Shown here one piece after another: positions 34,329-42,877 of a DNA stretch of 64,000 bases. The DNA is from Naumannella halotolerans (GTDB lineage Bacteria; Actinomycetota; Actinomycetes; Propionibacteriales; Propionibacteriaceae). Numbering within the stretch: position 1 is the stretch's first letter; each line of letters begins with the position of its first letter. Made by a program: the position numbers and the translations under genes. The notes under the pieces were generated by a model. That model was not told the origin of the DNA and did no database searches. It saw only the letters and a list, made by a program, of their open reading frames with translations. The stretch is from assembly GCF_004364645.1 (NCBI RefSeq), contig NZ_SOAW01000004.1, positions 43,063 through 107,062 of the forward strand, written 5' to 3'.

Positions 34329-34514
34329 CGGCAGCCCCCTGTCAGTGAGCGGGTCATCGCCCGCAGGTCAAGCCTAACCCCGGGCACCGACAGCCCAGGG
34401 CCGGGAAGCGAACTCACCCTCGCGGGAACCAGTGAGCCCGTGGCAACCACCCCACGTCAGCACCGACCGCACCCCGCGGCTGCACCCGATCGCACCCCGC
34501 GGCCGGCGCCGATC

Positions 34515-35201
34515 TCAGACCTGCGGCAGCTGCCACTGCGGTGACGGCATCCGCAGCGCGCGGCCGAGCCGGTTCAGGTAGTCGGCGCGGGAAACCTCAA
34601 CCACGCCCAGACCGGACAGATGCGGGGTCTGCCACTGCACATCGAGCAGCCGTCGGTGACCGTCGCGGCCGAGCAGTTCGACCAGCGCGATCAGCGCCAC
34701 CTTCGAGGCGTCACGCCCGTGCTCGGGATCGTGGAACATCGATTCACCGGCGAACAGTCCGCCGAGGCCGACCCCGTACAGCCCGCCCACCAGACGTCCC
34801 GCCGCATCCCAGGTCTCCACCGAATGGGCCAGGCCGAGGCGGTGCAACTCGCCGTAGACACGTTTGATCTCGTCGTCGATCCAGCCGCCGCTGCGGTTCG
34901 GGTCGGCGCAGCGTTCGACCACCTGGTCGAAACAGTGGTCGATGCTGAGGCGGTAGTGCCGCGCACTCTTGCGCAGCGAGCGGGTGACCCGCAGGGCATC
35001 GAGCGGCAGGATGCCACGCGCCACCGGCGAGTACCAGCCGATCAACGGGTCCCCGGTTTCGGCCAGCTCACCGGTCGGCATCGGGAAGGCGCCGGCGGCG
35101 TACCCCTCCACCAACAGCTCCGGCTCCAGCCCGACCGACCAGAACACCAGGTCCTGGTCCGGCCAGGTGCTTGCATCGGGGATCACACCCATGGACCCCA
35201 T
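34515..35201 (-). CDS. aat: Leucyl/phenylalanyl-tRNA--protein transferase
   Basis: The 228-residue enzyme adds Leu or Phe to N-terminal Lys or Arg of proteins and so feeds them to the Clp N-end-rule pathway. Family blocks are visible: EGYAAGAFPMP, WYSPVARGILPLDALRVTRSLRKS, GGWIDDEIKRVYGELHRLGLAHSVETW and GLYGVGLGGLFAGESMF. The frame continues upstream through repeats with no family match; ATG 35201 or 35192 fits. The start region is preceded by tandem repeats (35203-35262). Confidence 0.92.
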   Translation of the reverse strand: MGSMGVIPDASTWPDQDLVFWSVGLEPELLVEGYAAGAFPMPTGELAETGDPLIGWYSPVARGILPLDALRVTRSLRKSARHYRLSIDHCFDQVVERCADPNRSGGWIDDEIKRVYGELHRLGLAHSVETWDAAGRLVGGLYGVGLGGLFAGESMFHDPEHGRDASKVALIALVELLGRDGHRRLLDVQWQTPHLSGLGVVEVSRADYLNRLGRALRMPSPQWQLPQV

Positions 35202-35202
35202 T

Positions 35203-35262
35203 GTGCCGGTGTCCCATGTGCCGGTGTCCCTGGTGCCGGTTCCTTGTGGCCGGTGTCCTCTC
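35203..35262. repeat. Short tandem repeats directly upstream of aat
   Basis: Four degenerate copies of a unit of about 15 bp built on GTGCCGGTGTCCC lie between the aat start and the divergent EcsC-like gene. In the aat frame they would read as Thr-Gly-Thr repeats. They may alter spacing of the aat promoter or leader. Confidence 0.65.
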
Positions 35263-35392
35263 TTCGAGGTGACGTGTCCGGCGTTGCGCGGACTCAGGGA
35301 TGGCTCCGGGCGGCGGTCAGGGATCGCGGCCTGTTCTCGTCGAACGAGCGGCGTACCCTTGAGCCCGGTGTCCGCCGCTGGGAAGGATGACG

Positions 35393-36064
35393 ATGGCCGA
35401 GCAGGAACGTGCCCTGACGCAGGGTTGGAGCGTCGAACGGACGACCGATGCCGCCGGTGGGGTGCTGCGTCGGGTGCTGGAGCTCGCGATCGACGGATAC
35501 GCCAAGGTCCCCGGTGCCCGGACCACCGCAGGCAAGCATCTGGCACGTACCGGTGAGGTCGATGCGGCGATCGAGGCGTTGATCGGCCAGCACATCGCCC
35601 TGGCCGGCGCTCAGGGATTCCTGACCAACCTCGGCGGCATCATCACCTTGCCGATCTCGATCCCGAGCAATCTGACCGGACTGGCGGTGATGCAGACGCG
35701 GATGATCGCCGGCATCGCCCACCTGCGCGGCTACGACCTGTCGCAGTCGCAGGTACGCACCGCGCTGCTGATGTGCCTGCTCGGGGAGGACGGCCTCGCC
35801 CGGGCCGACGAGTCGACCCCGCGCCGACCGCTGGTGGTGGCCACGGCCCCGGTCTTCGACCCGAAACTGGACCGATTGGTCGCCAGCGCGGTGATCACCC
35901 ACTTCACCACCCGGGTCACCGGCAAACAGGCAGCGCTGCTCGTGACCAAGCGAATCCCGGTGATCGGCGGTGGGGTCGGCGCTGCGGTCGACAGCTACGG
36001 CACCCGGCAGGCCGGGCAGTTCGCCAAGAAGGAACTGGTGGCCCGGCGAGCCCTGCGGGGCTGA
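35393..36064 (+). CDS. EcsC-family protein
   Basis: The 223-residue product matches the EcsC family: a helical region with GQHIALAGAQGFLTNLGGIITLPISIPSNLTGLAVMQTRMIAGIAHLRGYDL, including a hydrophobic hairpin near residue 75, and the C-terminal PVIGGGVGAAVDSYGTRQAG. EcsC occurs next to the EcsAB transporter in Bacillus but stands alone here, and its function is not known. ATG 35393 is 6 bp after GGAAGG; an in-frame ATG at 35387 touches the ribosome-binding site and is less likely. Confidence 0.82.
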   Translation: MAEQERALTQGWSVERTTDAAGGVLRRVLELAIDGYAKVPGARTTAGKHLARTGEVDAAIEALIGQHIALAGAQGFLTNLGGIITLPISIPSNLTGLAVMQTRMIAGIAHLRGYDLSQSQVRTALLMCLLGEDGLARADESTPRRPLVVATAPVFDPKLDRLVASAVITHFTTRVTGKQAALLVTKRIPVIGGGVGAAVDSYGTRQAGQFAKKELVARRALRG

Positions 36065-36076
36065 CCGCAAACCCTT

Positions 36077-37219
36077 TCAGGAGCGGTCTGCCGCGCCCTG
36101 GTCCACCTGCACCTCGCGTTCGAGCTCGACCGGCACCAGCTGCGGACGTTTCGCCTCCCGTCCGCTGCGGTACTGCGGTCCGCGAATCCCGGAGACCACC
36201 CATGGGCCGAAGTGGCGCATGGTCCATTGCAGGTGGTCACCCATCCGCGGTTTGGCGTGGACGATCATCCGGGCGTCGAGGTCGGTCATCCAGTCCCGGT
36301 CGGCGCCGGGGACGCCGACCAGCCAAGACAGCGCCGCCCCGACCAGGGTGTGCCCGAGGGTGTTCAGGTGCAGCCGGTCCTCCCCCCACAGCCGCGGATC
36401 GGAGGCCATCGGGACCTGTTCGAAGTCGATCAGCTCCACCCCGTGCAGCAGTGCCGCCTCCCGCAGGATCCGGTTCAGCGTGTGCATCCGCTCGCGTACC
36501 ACCGTGGCCAGCGGATTGGCCCGGCCGAGGTCCGGGTTGGTGAAGGTGAGCACCCGGATGCCGGCCGCCGTGGCGGTGGAGAACATCTCGTTCAGGTAGG
36601 CCGTGATGCTGACGAAATCGGGGCGCAGCCCGATCACATCGTTGATTCCCCCGGTGAAGGTCAGCAGATCCGGTTGCATCGCGATCGCCGCGTCGAACTG
36701 CCGCTCCCGGATGTCGGCCACCCGGAGCCCGCTGATCGCCAGGTTGGCGTACTCCAGGCCCGGTGAGGTGGTCGAGGCGAGTTGGGCGGCGAACCGGTCG
36801 GCCCAGCCTCGCCAGCCACCGGCGCCGTCGGAGTCGACCAGACCCTCGGTGTTGGAGTCGCCGATCGCCACGTACCGCCGGAAGCTGGACGAGCCCGACA
36901 ACACCGGCGCCACGGTGTCGTCGACCAGCAACCGGATCAGGTTGCCCTCCGGATCGGCCACCTGATCGGCGATCGCATGACCCCCGGTACGCAGCACCTG
37001 GTCGATGCCGTTGTCCCGGTCGTGGACCCTCACCCCGAAGGAGCTGGGTTGTCCGCGCTCGGACAACTCGAAGACCAGCTTCACCCCATCCGGCGGAGCG
37101 ACCACGGCACGGTCGGCTGCCGGCTCGAGCACCCGGCCGCCGAGCAGACGCGCCCAGTAGCAGGCCAGGGGCAGCGGGCTGGCGCTGGGCACGATGATCT
37201 GTTCCAGGAGCCGCGACAT
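36077..37219 (-). CDS. VOC (glyoxalase-like) domain fused to SGNH/GDSL hydrolase
   Basis: The 380-residue protein starts with a glyoxalase-fold region (about residues 3-100), marked by VKLVFELSERGQPSSFGVRVHDRDNGIDQVL and DPEGNLIRLLVDD. The rest is an SGNH esterase: block I YVAIGDSNTEGLVD (about residue 115), block III GGINDVIGL and block V WGEDRLHLNTLGHTLVG. No signal peptide is seen, so it is cytosolic. The C-terminal tail after MRHFGPWVVSGIRGP is usual for actinobacterial SGNH proteins. I do not recall this fusion as a described architecture. The VOC part has lost obvious paired metal ligands and may only bind a ligand. ATG 37219 starts the VOC fold. Confidence 0.83.
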   Translation of the reverse strand: MSRLLEQIIVPSASPLPLACYWARLLGGRVLEPAADRAVVAPPDGVKLVFELSERGQPSSFGVRVHDRDNGIDQVLRTGGHAIADQVADPEGNLIRLLVDDTVAPVLSGSSSFRRYVAIGDSNTEGLVDSDGAGGWRGWADRFAAQLASTTSPGLEYANLAISGLRVADIRERQFDAAIAMQPDLLTFTGGINDVIGLRPDFVSITAYLNEMFSTATAAGIRVLTFTNPDLGRANPLATVVRERMHTLNRILREAALLHGVELIDFEQVPMASDPRLWGEDRLHLNTLGHTLVGAALSWLVGVPGADRDWMTDLDARMIVHAKPRMGDHLQWTMRHFGPWVVSGIRGPQYRSGREAKRPQLVPVELEREVQVDQGAADRS

Positions 37220-37318
37220 GGATCCATTGTGCCGCCGTCCCCCGACAACGGCGGCCACCTACGCAGTGGCCTCACCCACAGCCGGGCCAGCGGTCCCTCC
37301 GCGGCCGGCAGTCAGCAG

Positions 37319-37408
37319 TCAGCGGTGCTGGACCAGCGGCGGCACGATGGCCATTGCTGCGATGAGGACGACGCCGAAGACGGCGGCGGCGGTGATCAAC
37401 AGGTTCAA
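37319..37408 (-). CDS. Possible 29-residue single-helix membrane protein
   Basis: A minus-strand frame from ATG 37408 encodes one hydrophobic helix (LLITAAVFGVVLIAAMAIV) followed by PPLVQHR. The composition and size fit small membrane proteins that are often missed. The ribosome-binding site is weak and close. It lies alone between the VOC-SGNH and PEBP genes. Evidence is limited to composition, so the call is uncertain. Confidence 0.4.
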   Translation of the reverse strand: MNLLITAAAVFGVVLIAAMAIVPPLVQHR

Positions 37409-37568
37409 CATGGCTCCAGCCTGCAACGCGTACCCCGCTGCCAGCTCTGTCGATGCTGGGCATCGGCTGTGTATGTGCCGGCGGCCTCCGTACCCGGGAG
37501 AACGGTCGGCGGTATGCGATTACCGGTCCGGCCACGGTCCGCGAGTCGCGGGCGGTATCGTCGGGGCC

Positions 37569-38087
37569 ATGAATCTCGAACGTCCAGTCGCACCCAATCC
37601 GTACGAGATCCTGCCTCAGGTCGGCTCGTTCACCCTGACCAGTGAAACCTTCTCCGAGGGTGACACCTTGGCTGCGCCGCAGACCGCCTCCGGTGGCAGT
37701 GTCGCTCCGCAGCTCAGCTGGTCCGGTTTCCCCGAGGGAACGAAGTCCTTCCTGATCTCCTGCTTCGATCCCGATGCACCGATTCCCGGTGGATTCTGGC
37801 ACTGGGCCGTGGTCGGGGTGCCCGCCTCGGTGACCTCGCTGCCGCTCGGTGGCGCACTGCCCGAGGGGGCGCTGGCCCTGCCGAACAGCGGTGGCGAGGA
37901 GGCCTACATGGGCGCCGCACCGCCCCCCGGCGACCGGGCCCATCGCTACATCTTCGCGGTCAACGCACTGGACACCGAGTTCAGTGTTGATCCGGGCACC
38001 ACACCGACCGTGGCGCACTTCCAATCGCTCGGGAACCTGCTCGCCCGGGCGACCCTGACCGGCACCTATGCAGAACCCGACGCCTGA
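37569..38087 (+). CDS. PEBP / YbhB-YbcL family protein
   Basis: The 172-residue cytosolic protein is a phosphatidylethanolamine-binding-protein fold: LTSETFSEGDTL, APQLSWSGFPEGTKSFLISCFDPDAPIPGGFWHWAVVGVP with the ligand-pocket DPDAP and W-HW residues, and HRYIFAVNALD. The YbhB/YbcL group is named for similarity to Raf kinase inhibitor but its bacterial role is unclear. TATCGT at 37556-37561 is seven bases before the ATG, so the mRNA is probably leaderless. The last 20 bp overlap the LssY_C gene start. Confidence 0.92.
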   Translation: MNLERPVAPNPYEILPQVGSFTLTSETFSEGDTLAAPQTASGGSVAPQLSWSGFPEGTKSFLISCFDPDAPIPGGFWHWAVVGVPASVTSLPLGGALPEGALALPNSGGEEAYMGAAPPPGDRAHRYIFAVNALDTEFSVDPGTTPTVAHFQSLGNLLARATLTGTYAEPDA

Positions 38088-39498
38088 GCCAGGCGCCCGT
38101 ACCACCGAGGGGCCGGCGGCCGATTCCGTACCTACTGAGTCGGCGGATCCGGTCCCTTCGCCGAAAGCGCCACCGCACAAACCGCTGCCGGTCTACGACC
38201 ACCCACCGGACAAGGTCTTCTCCGACGAGGTCCGGCCGCGCTACTTCACCGAACTGCTCGACGTCGGCTTCTTCGTCGTCGCCGCACTGGCGTCGATCTG
38301 GTTGGCGTTCATCCTCGCCGCCGACGGCCTGAGCATCTCCCGGCTCTGGTACTGGATCCCGTTCTGGGGGGTACTGGCCTATCTGGCACTCCCCCGGCTG
38401 CATCGGATCATGACCTGGATCTACGTCCCGGACTACTTCATCGGTCGCACCCGGACCAGCGACGGTCTGCTCGGCGACCCGGTGAACCTGGCCTTCCAGG
38501 GGCGGGAGAAACAGATCCACCAGGTGATGGAGGATTCGGGCTGGGTGCTGGCCCAGGAGATCACCCCGCGGACCACCTGGCGGATGATCGTCTCCTCGGT
38601 GCTCAAACGGTCGTACCCGCAGGCGCCGGTCAGCCCGCTCTTCCTGTTCGGCAACCGGCACAGCTTCGCCTACCAGCAGGAGGTGGACGGAAATCCGCAC
38701 AAACGCCACCACGTGCGGTTCTGGGAGACCCCGGACGGCTGGTTGTTGCCCGGTGGGCACCGGGTCGGCTGGCTCGCCGCCGGCACCTATGACCGCTCGG
38801 TCGGTCTGTCGCTGTTCACCCTGCAGGTGACCCACCGGATCGATCAGAACATCGACATCGAACGCAACTACATCGTGAACACGATCGAGCACCACCACCC
38901 CGAGGTGCCGGTGGAGATCATCGAGGACTTCTCCACCGGTTATCACCACCGCAACGGTGGCGGCGACATGATCCAGACCGATGGCGACCTGCCGATCGTG
39001 GACCTGTCGGGGGTGCCGACTACCGGTTCGCAACCAGTGGCCAAGCCGCCGAAGCGTCCGGCATCGCTGTGGATCGGGTGCGCGCTGATCCTGTTGATGA
39101 GCATCGGACCGGCGGTGTCGGGAATCCTGATGGGGCTACGGCCCGAGGGCCTGGCCGCCGCACTCGCGCAAGCCGCCGACGCCGATGTCGACCTCAGCGT
39201 GATCCGGGCGACCATGTTCGGCCTCACCGGAGCCGTGGTGCTGTTGCTGACCGCGCTCGCCCTGTCCACCGCACTCGGCGTGGTCTGGACCAGGACGGTG
39301 CTGCTGTTCGCCCTGACCGGGTTTATCGTCGTCCTCGGCCTGACCGGTGCCGACGACAACCTGGCACGCTTGAGCATCTTCTCCCTGGCCATCCTGGCGC
39401 TGGTCTCCCTGTCCTCGACCTCGGTGCGTCAGTACGTGGAGGGGAAGCGCCAGCGGCTGCGCGACCTGGCACATCTGCCGCACCTGCCGCACCGCTGA
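38068..39498 (+). CDS. LssY C-terminal domain membrane protein
   Basis: The 476-residue product begins with a Pro/Ala-rich stretch of 60 residues, followed by two membrane helices near 70-115. A soluble LssY_C domain (about 130-300) contains NLAFQGREKQIHQVMEDSGWVLAQEIT, FLFGNRHSFAYQQEV and KRHHVRFWET. Three C-terminal helices complete it. LssY_C is often found behind PAP2 or DedA-type membrane proteins and may handle lipids; here it stands on its own membrane scaffold. The ATG lies inside the PEBP gene by 20 bp, so the two are translationally coupled. Confidence 0.8.
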   Translation: MQNPTPEPGARTTEGPAADSVPTESADPVPSPKAPPHKPLPVYDHPPDKVFSDEVRPRYFTELLDVGFFVVAALASIWLAFILAADGLSISRLWYWIPFWGVLAYLALPRLHRIMTWIYVPDYFIGRTRTSDGLLGDPVNLAFQGREKQIHQVMEDSGWVLAQEITPRTTWRMIVSSVLKRSYPQAPVSPLFLFGNRHSFAYQQEVDGNPHKRHHVRFWETPDGWLLPGGHRVGWLAAGTYDRSVGLSLFTLQVTHRIDQNIDIERNYIVNTIEHHHPEVPVEIIEDFSTGYHHRNGGGDMIQTDGDLPIVDLSGVPTTGSQPVAKPPKRPASLWIGCALILLMSIGPAVSGILMGLRPEGLAAALAQAADADVDLSVIRATMFGLTGAVVLLLTALALSTALGVVWTRTVLLFALTGFIVVLGLTGADDNLARLSIFSLAILALVSLSSTSVRQYVEGKRQRLRDLAHLPHLPHR

Positions 39499-39625
39499 TC
39501 GCCCCCGACGTGCGGTCGGAATCGTCGAACTCGGCGTCGGGGTCGGTATCGGTTGGCCGGACAGGCGTGCGGGCATCGCGAGGCGTCTGTCGAGCCGACT
39601 GTGGGCGCATTTCCAGAACCCCCTC

Positions 39626-39686
39626 ATCTGTTCCGCAGAACATGCACCCAAACGAGCCGAATGAGCGCGTTTGCTGCGGAACAGAT
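39626..39686. repeat. Long-loop inverted repeat at the LssY / pabA convergent junction
   Basis: ATCTGTTCCGCAG (39626-39638) and its exact complement (39674-39686) enclose a 35-nt loop. The arms share GTTCCGCAG / CTGCGGAAC with the element at 7678-7736, and the loops share GCACCCA at the same position. Both sit between converging genes. Confidence 0.68.
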
Positions 39687-39704
39687 GCAATGGACGCCCC
39701 TCTC

Positions 39705-39815
39705 AGCCCGATGGCACACCCGGCACCATGAGCTGATGGCACACCGGGCACCATGCGCCGATGGACTCGCCAGGCACCCATACGCCGATGGCACACCGGG
39801 GAGCACAGCACCGAC
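39705..39815. repeat. Degenerate tandem array in the LssY-pabA gap
   Basis: Words of the form GATGGCACACCGGGCACC recur about four times with a period near 25-30 bp. The 430-bp gap 39499-39928 contains this array and the inverted repeat before it, but no gene that I can support. Confidence 0.6.
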
Positions 39816-39928
39816 GCGACCCGCGATGACCTACCGGACGCGACGGGGCATGGACGTCGACGGGCGCCGCCCCAGGAAATGGAACGCGACGAGGAAGCTG
39901 CGCCGACAGACCTTGAGCGCGGCGAGGC

Positions 39929-40555
39929 TCAGTTGCTGATCAGCGGCCGCATCTCCCGGGCCCGCTCCGGGGCCTCGGGGTCACCGCAGGTCGCCAGCCA
40001 ATTCGCGAGCATCTGGTAACCACCTTCGGTGAGCACCGATTCCGGGTGGTACTGCACCGCTTCGACGGCGAGCTCCCGGTGCCGGACCGCCATGATCACC
40101 CCGGACTCGGTACGGGCGCTGACCTCCAGCACCTCGGGCAGGGACGGCGGTAGCAGCGCCAACGAGTGGTAGCGGGTGACCGTCAGCGGCTGTGGCAGGT
40201 CGGTGAAGATCCCTCGACCGTCATGGGTGATCACCGAGGTCTTGCCGTGCAACAGCTCCGGGGCCCGGTCGACCGTGCCGCCGTAGGCGACGGCGATCGC
40301 CTGCAGACCGAGGCAGACACCGAAGATCGGCGTCCGGCCACCCTCGGCCTTGATGATGTCGATACAGGCACCGGCGCGCTCCGGCGTACCCGGCCCGGGT
40401 GAGAGCAGGATCCCGTCGAACTCGGACAGGTCACCGGTCAGGCGCTCGTCATCATTGCGCCACACGGTGGTCTCCGCGCCGATCTGGCCGAGGTACTGCA
40501 CCAGGTTGTAGACGAAGGAGTCGTAGTTGTCGACCACGAGAATACGTGCGGGCAT
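39929..40555 (-). CDS. pabA: Aminodeoxychorismate/anthranilate synthase glutaminase subunit
   Basis: The 208-residue class I glutamine amidotransferase begins ARILVVDNYDSFVYNLVQYL. It has the nucleophile elbow FGVCLGLQAIAVAYGG and the His-Glu pair in VQYHPESVL, so it supplies ammonia to a PabB or TrpE partner. In Mycobacterium the orthologue (trpG/pabA) lies beside pknB; here it is 20 kb away and alone. The amphibolic role in folate and tryptophan synthesis is typical of single-copy actinobacterial versions but cannot be settled from the window. Confidence 0.92.
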   Translation of the reverse strand: MPARILVVDNYDSFVYNLVQYLGQIGAETTVWRNDDERLTGDLSEFDGILLSPGPGTPERAGACIDIIKAEGGRTPIFGVCLGLQAIAVAYGGTVDRAPELLHGKTSVITHDGRGIFTDLPQPLTVTRYHSLALLPPSLPEVLEVSARTESGVIMAVRHRELAVEAVQYHPESVLTEGGYQMLANWLATCGDPEAPERAREMRPLISN

Positions 40556-40705
40556 GGGTCAATCCTGCCACTGTCCGCGCAACCCTGTTCACCGATCGAC
40601 CGTCGTCATTCACCGCTGCTGCGGCGCACGATGCCATACCCGACGCCTCCTCCCCCGACATGTCATCGAGTGCCACTGCATCGGCGCTGCCCGTCACCGT
40701 CGGGC

Positions 40706-40827
40706 GATCACCGGGGTGCAATTGCCCGGCCACCACCGGGACACAACTACCCGACCACCACGGGGACACAACTACCCGACCACCACCGGGACACAACTAC
40801 CCGACCACCATTGGGCGCAGCTACCCG
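40706..40827. repeat. 25-bp tandem array upstream of the sulfate-binding-protein gene
   Basis: Copies at 40729-40753, 40754-40778 and 40779-40803 are nearly identical, each ending GGGACACAACTACCCG or a close variant. A degenerate 24-bp copy follows at 40804-40827 and a weaker one precedes at about 40706-40728. The array lies about 120 bp before the start codon. The remainder of the 389-bp gap (40556-40944) has no gene; a short inverted repeat TCTCG...CGAGA around 40848-40866 could be an operator. Confidence 0.78.
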
Positions 40828-40944
40828 AAGATGACTTCGTCGATTATCTCGACCAAATTGCGAGACATGCACGTGTTCGGTCGCGATCCCGGTTTGGATG
40901 AAGCCTCAACCGGTACACGAGGTACCGCCGGAGAAAGGTCACCC

Positions 40945-42042
40945 ATGCCACGTCCCACTCGCCTGCTGGCAGCCAGCACAGCCCTGATCGGCTCGATTGC
41001 CCTGGTCGCCTGTGGCAGCACCGATGCGGGACTCTCCGGCGAAGGCCCCAATGCGGGTCAGACCATCAACATCGTCGGTTTCGCCGTACCCGAGGCCGCC
41101 AACAAGGCCATCGCCGAGGAGTTCAACAAGACCGAGGCCGGGGCGGGGGTCGAGTTCAGCACCTCCTACGGCGCTTCGGGCGACTAGAGCCGCGCAGTGG
41201 TGGACGGCCTGAAGGCCGACTACGTGCACCTGTCGGTGGCCAGCGATGTCGAACGCCTGGTCGACGCCGATCTCGTCTCCGAGGACTGGGACGCCGGGGA
41301 GAACGCCGGCATCGTCTCCACCTCGATCGTGGTCCTCGGGGTACGTGAGGGCAACCCGAAGAACATCCAGGGCTGGGACGACCTGGTCAAGCCCGGGGTC
41401 GAGATCGTCACCGCCAACCCGGCCTCCTCCGGCGCCGCCCGGTGGAACGCCCTGGCCGCCTGGGGACATGTGACCGAGAACGGTGGCAGCGAGGAGGAGG
41501 CGACCGCGTTCGTCGACCAGCTCTTCGCCAATGTGGTCTCGTTGACCAACAGCGACCGCGACGCCACCCAGAGCTTCCTCGGCGGCACCGGTGACGTGTT
41601 GCTGGCCTACGAGAACGAAGCGATCCTGGCCACCCAGAGCGGTGAGGGATTCGAGTACGTGATTCCCGAGACCACCCTGCTGATCGAGAACCCGGGGGCG
41701 GTGCTGAACGAGGCCACACCGGCGGCCAACGACTGGCTCGACTTCGTGCTCAGCCCCGACGGCCAGCGCCAGTTCGTCCTGACCGGTTTCCGACCGGTGA
41801 ACCCGGAGGCACCGGGTGAGGCCGACCTGGCCGAGTACGGACTGACCCCCGAGGGCATCGAAGGCGCCGCCGACCCGGCCAACCCGTACCCCGAAGTGCC
41901 GCATCTGCTCACCCTGACCGAGAACTTCGGCGGGCCCGGCTGGGGCGGCATCGCCGACAAGCTCTTCAGCGACGGCTCCGACGGTGAACCCACCGGGATC
42001 GTCACCGAGGCGATCGCCAAATCGGGCAAGGCCACGTCCTGA
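40945..42042 (+). pseudogene. sbp: Sulfate/thiosulfate-binding lipoprotein gene interrupted by an in-frame amber codon
   Basis: The frame is continuous from ATG 40945 to TGA 42042 (365 codons) except for TAG at 41185-41187. The N-terminus is a lipoprotein signal (SIALVACGST, lipobox cysteine). The stop falls inside the ligand-binding loop: STSYGASGD-stop-SRAVVDGL, where the family has Gln (GASGDQSRAV). A single C-to-T change of CAG to TAG explains it. The rest, with NPASSGAARWNALAAWGH and FLGGTGDVLLAYENEA, is fully conserved, so the mutation is recent or an error. An AAGG ribosome-binding site precedes the ATG. It heads the cysTWA importer genes, which would lack their receptor if the stop is real. 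Confidence 0.85.
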
Positions 42043-42043
42043 G

Positions 42044-42877
42044 ATGACCAGCACCACCGTCGGCCGGCCGGGGATCACCCGGCCGGCCCTGGGCAATCTG
42101 GACCGGACCTCGGGGATCGGTCTGGGGATCACCCTGCTCTGGTTCAGCCTGCTGGTGCTGATCCCGCTGGCGGCGGTGATGATCACCGCCACCGAGGGCG
42201 GTTGGTCGGGTTTCTGGTCCGCGATCAGCAACGAGCAGACCGCCCACGCGATCTCGATCACCCTCGGCACCGCCGCAGCGGTCACCGGGCTCAACATCAT
42301 CACCGGTACGGCGATCGCCTGGGTGCTGGTCCGCGACGAGTTCCCCGGCAAACGCCTGCTGGAGATGATTATCGACGTACCGTTCGCACTGCCGACGATC
42401 GTCGCCGGTCTGGTGCTGTTGTCGCTGTACGGCAATGACAGCCCGCTCGGGCTGGACCTGGCCAACTCCGCGGCCTCGGTCTACCTCGCCTTCCTGTTCG
42501 TCACCTTGCCCTTCATCGTCCGCATGGTGCAGCCGGTGCTGGAGCAGCTCGACGGGGAGGTGGAGGAAGCTGCCGCCACCTTGGGCGCCAGCCGATTCAC
42601 CGTCTTCCGGCGGGTCATCCTGCCCACCCTCACCCCGGCCATCGCCGCCGGAGCGGCCCTCAGCTTCGCCCGCGGTGTGGGTGAGTACGGGTCCTTGGTG
42701 CTGCTTTCGGGGAACCTTCCGTTCGTCTCCGAGGTGGCCTCGGTACGGATCCTCAGCGCGATCGAGAACGACAACCGGGCCGCCGCCTCCTCCATCGCGG
42801 CGCTGCTGTTGATCATCTCGCTGCTGGTGATCGTCGCCCTCGATCTGATCCAGAGGCGGGTGGCCGGTCGTGACTGA
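42044..42877 (+). CDS. cysT: Sulfate/thiosulfate ABC transporter permease CysT (CysU)
   Basis: The 277-residue inner-membrane protein has six hydrophobic helices and the permease EAA loop LDGEVEEAAATLGASRFTVFRRVILPTLTPAI that docks on CysA. ALPTIVAGLVLLSLYG and GEYGSLVLLSGN are typical of CysT. It forms the pore with CysW. ATG 42044 follows the binding-protein stop by 1 bp, and the 3' end overlaps cysW by 8 bp. The frame extends upstream to 41984, inside the previous gene. Confidence 0.93.
   Translation: MTSTTVGRPGITRPALGNLDRTSGIGLGITLLWFSLLVLIPLAAVMITATEGGWSGFWSAISNEQTAHAISITLGTAAAVTGLNIITGTAIAWVLVRDEFPGKRLLEMIIDVPFALPTIVAGLVLLSLYGNDSPLGLDLANSAASVYLAFLFVTLPFIVRMVQPVLEQLDGEVEEAAATLGASRFTVFRRVILPTLTPAIAAGAALSFARGVGEYGSLVLLSGNLPFVSEVASVRILSAIENDNRAAASSIAALLLIISLLVIVALDLIQRRVAGRD

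Noticed and set aside
34515..35546. 343-codon version of Aat
   Set aside because: The extra 115 codons run through tandem repeats and the start of the divergent EcsC-like gene, with no match to the family.
40729..40827. CRISPR-like repeat array upstream of sbp
   Set aside because: The 25-bp units abut one another with no spacers.
41185..41187. Pyrrolysine or other recoding at the TAG
   Set aside because: Pyrrolysine is not expected in this lineage and the position is an ordinary conserved Gln.
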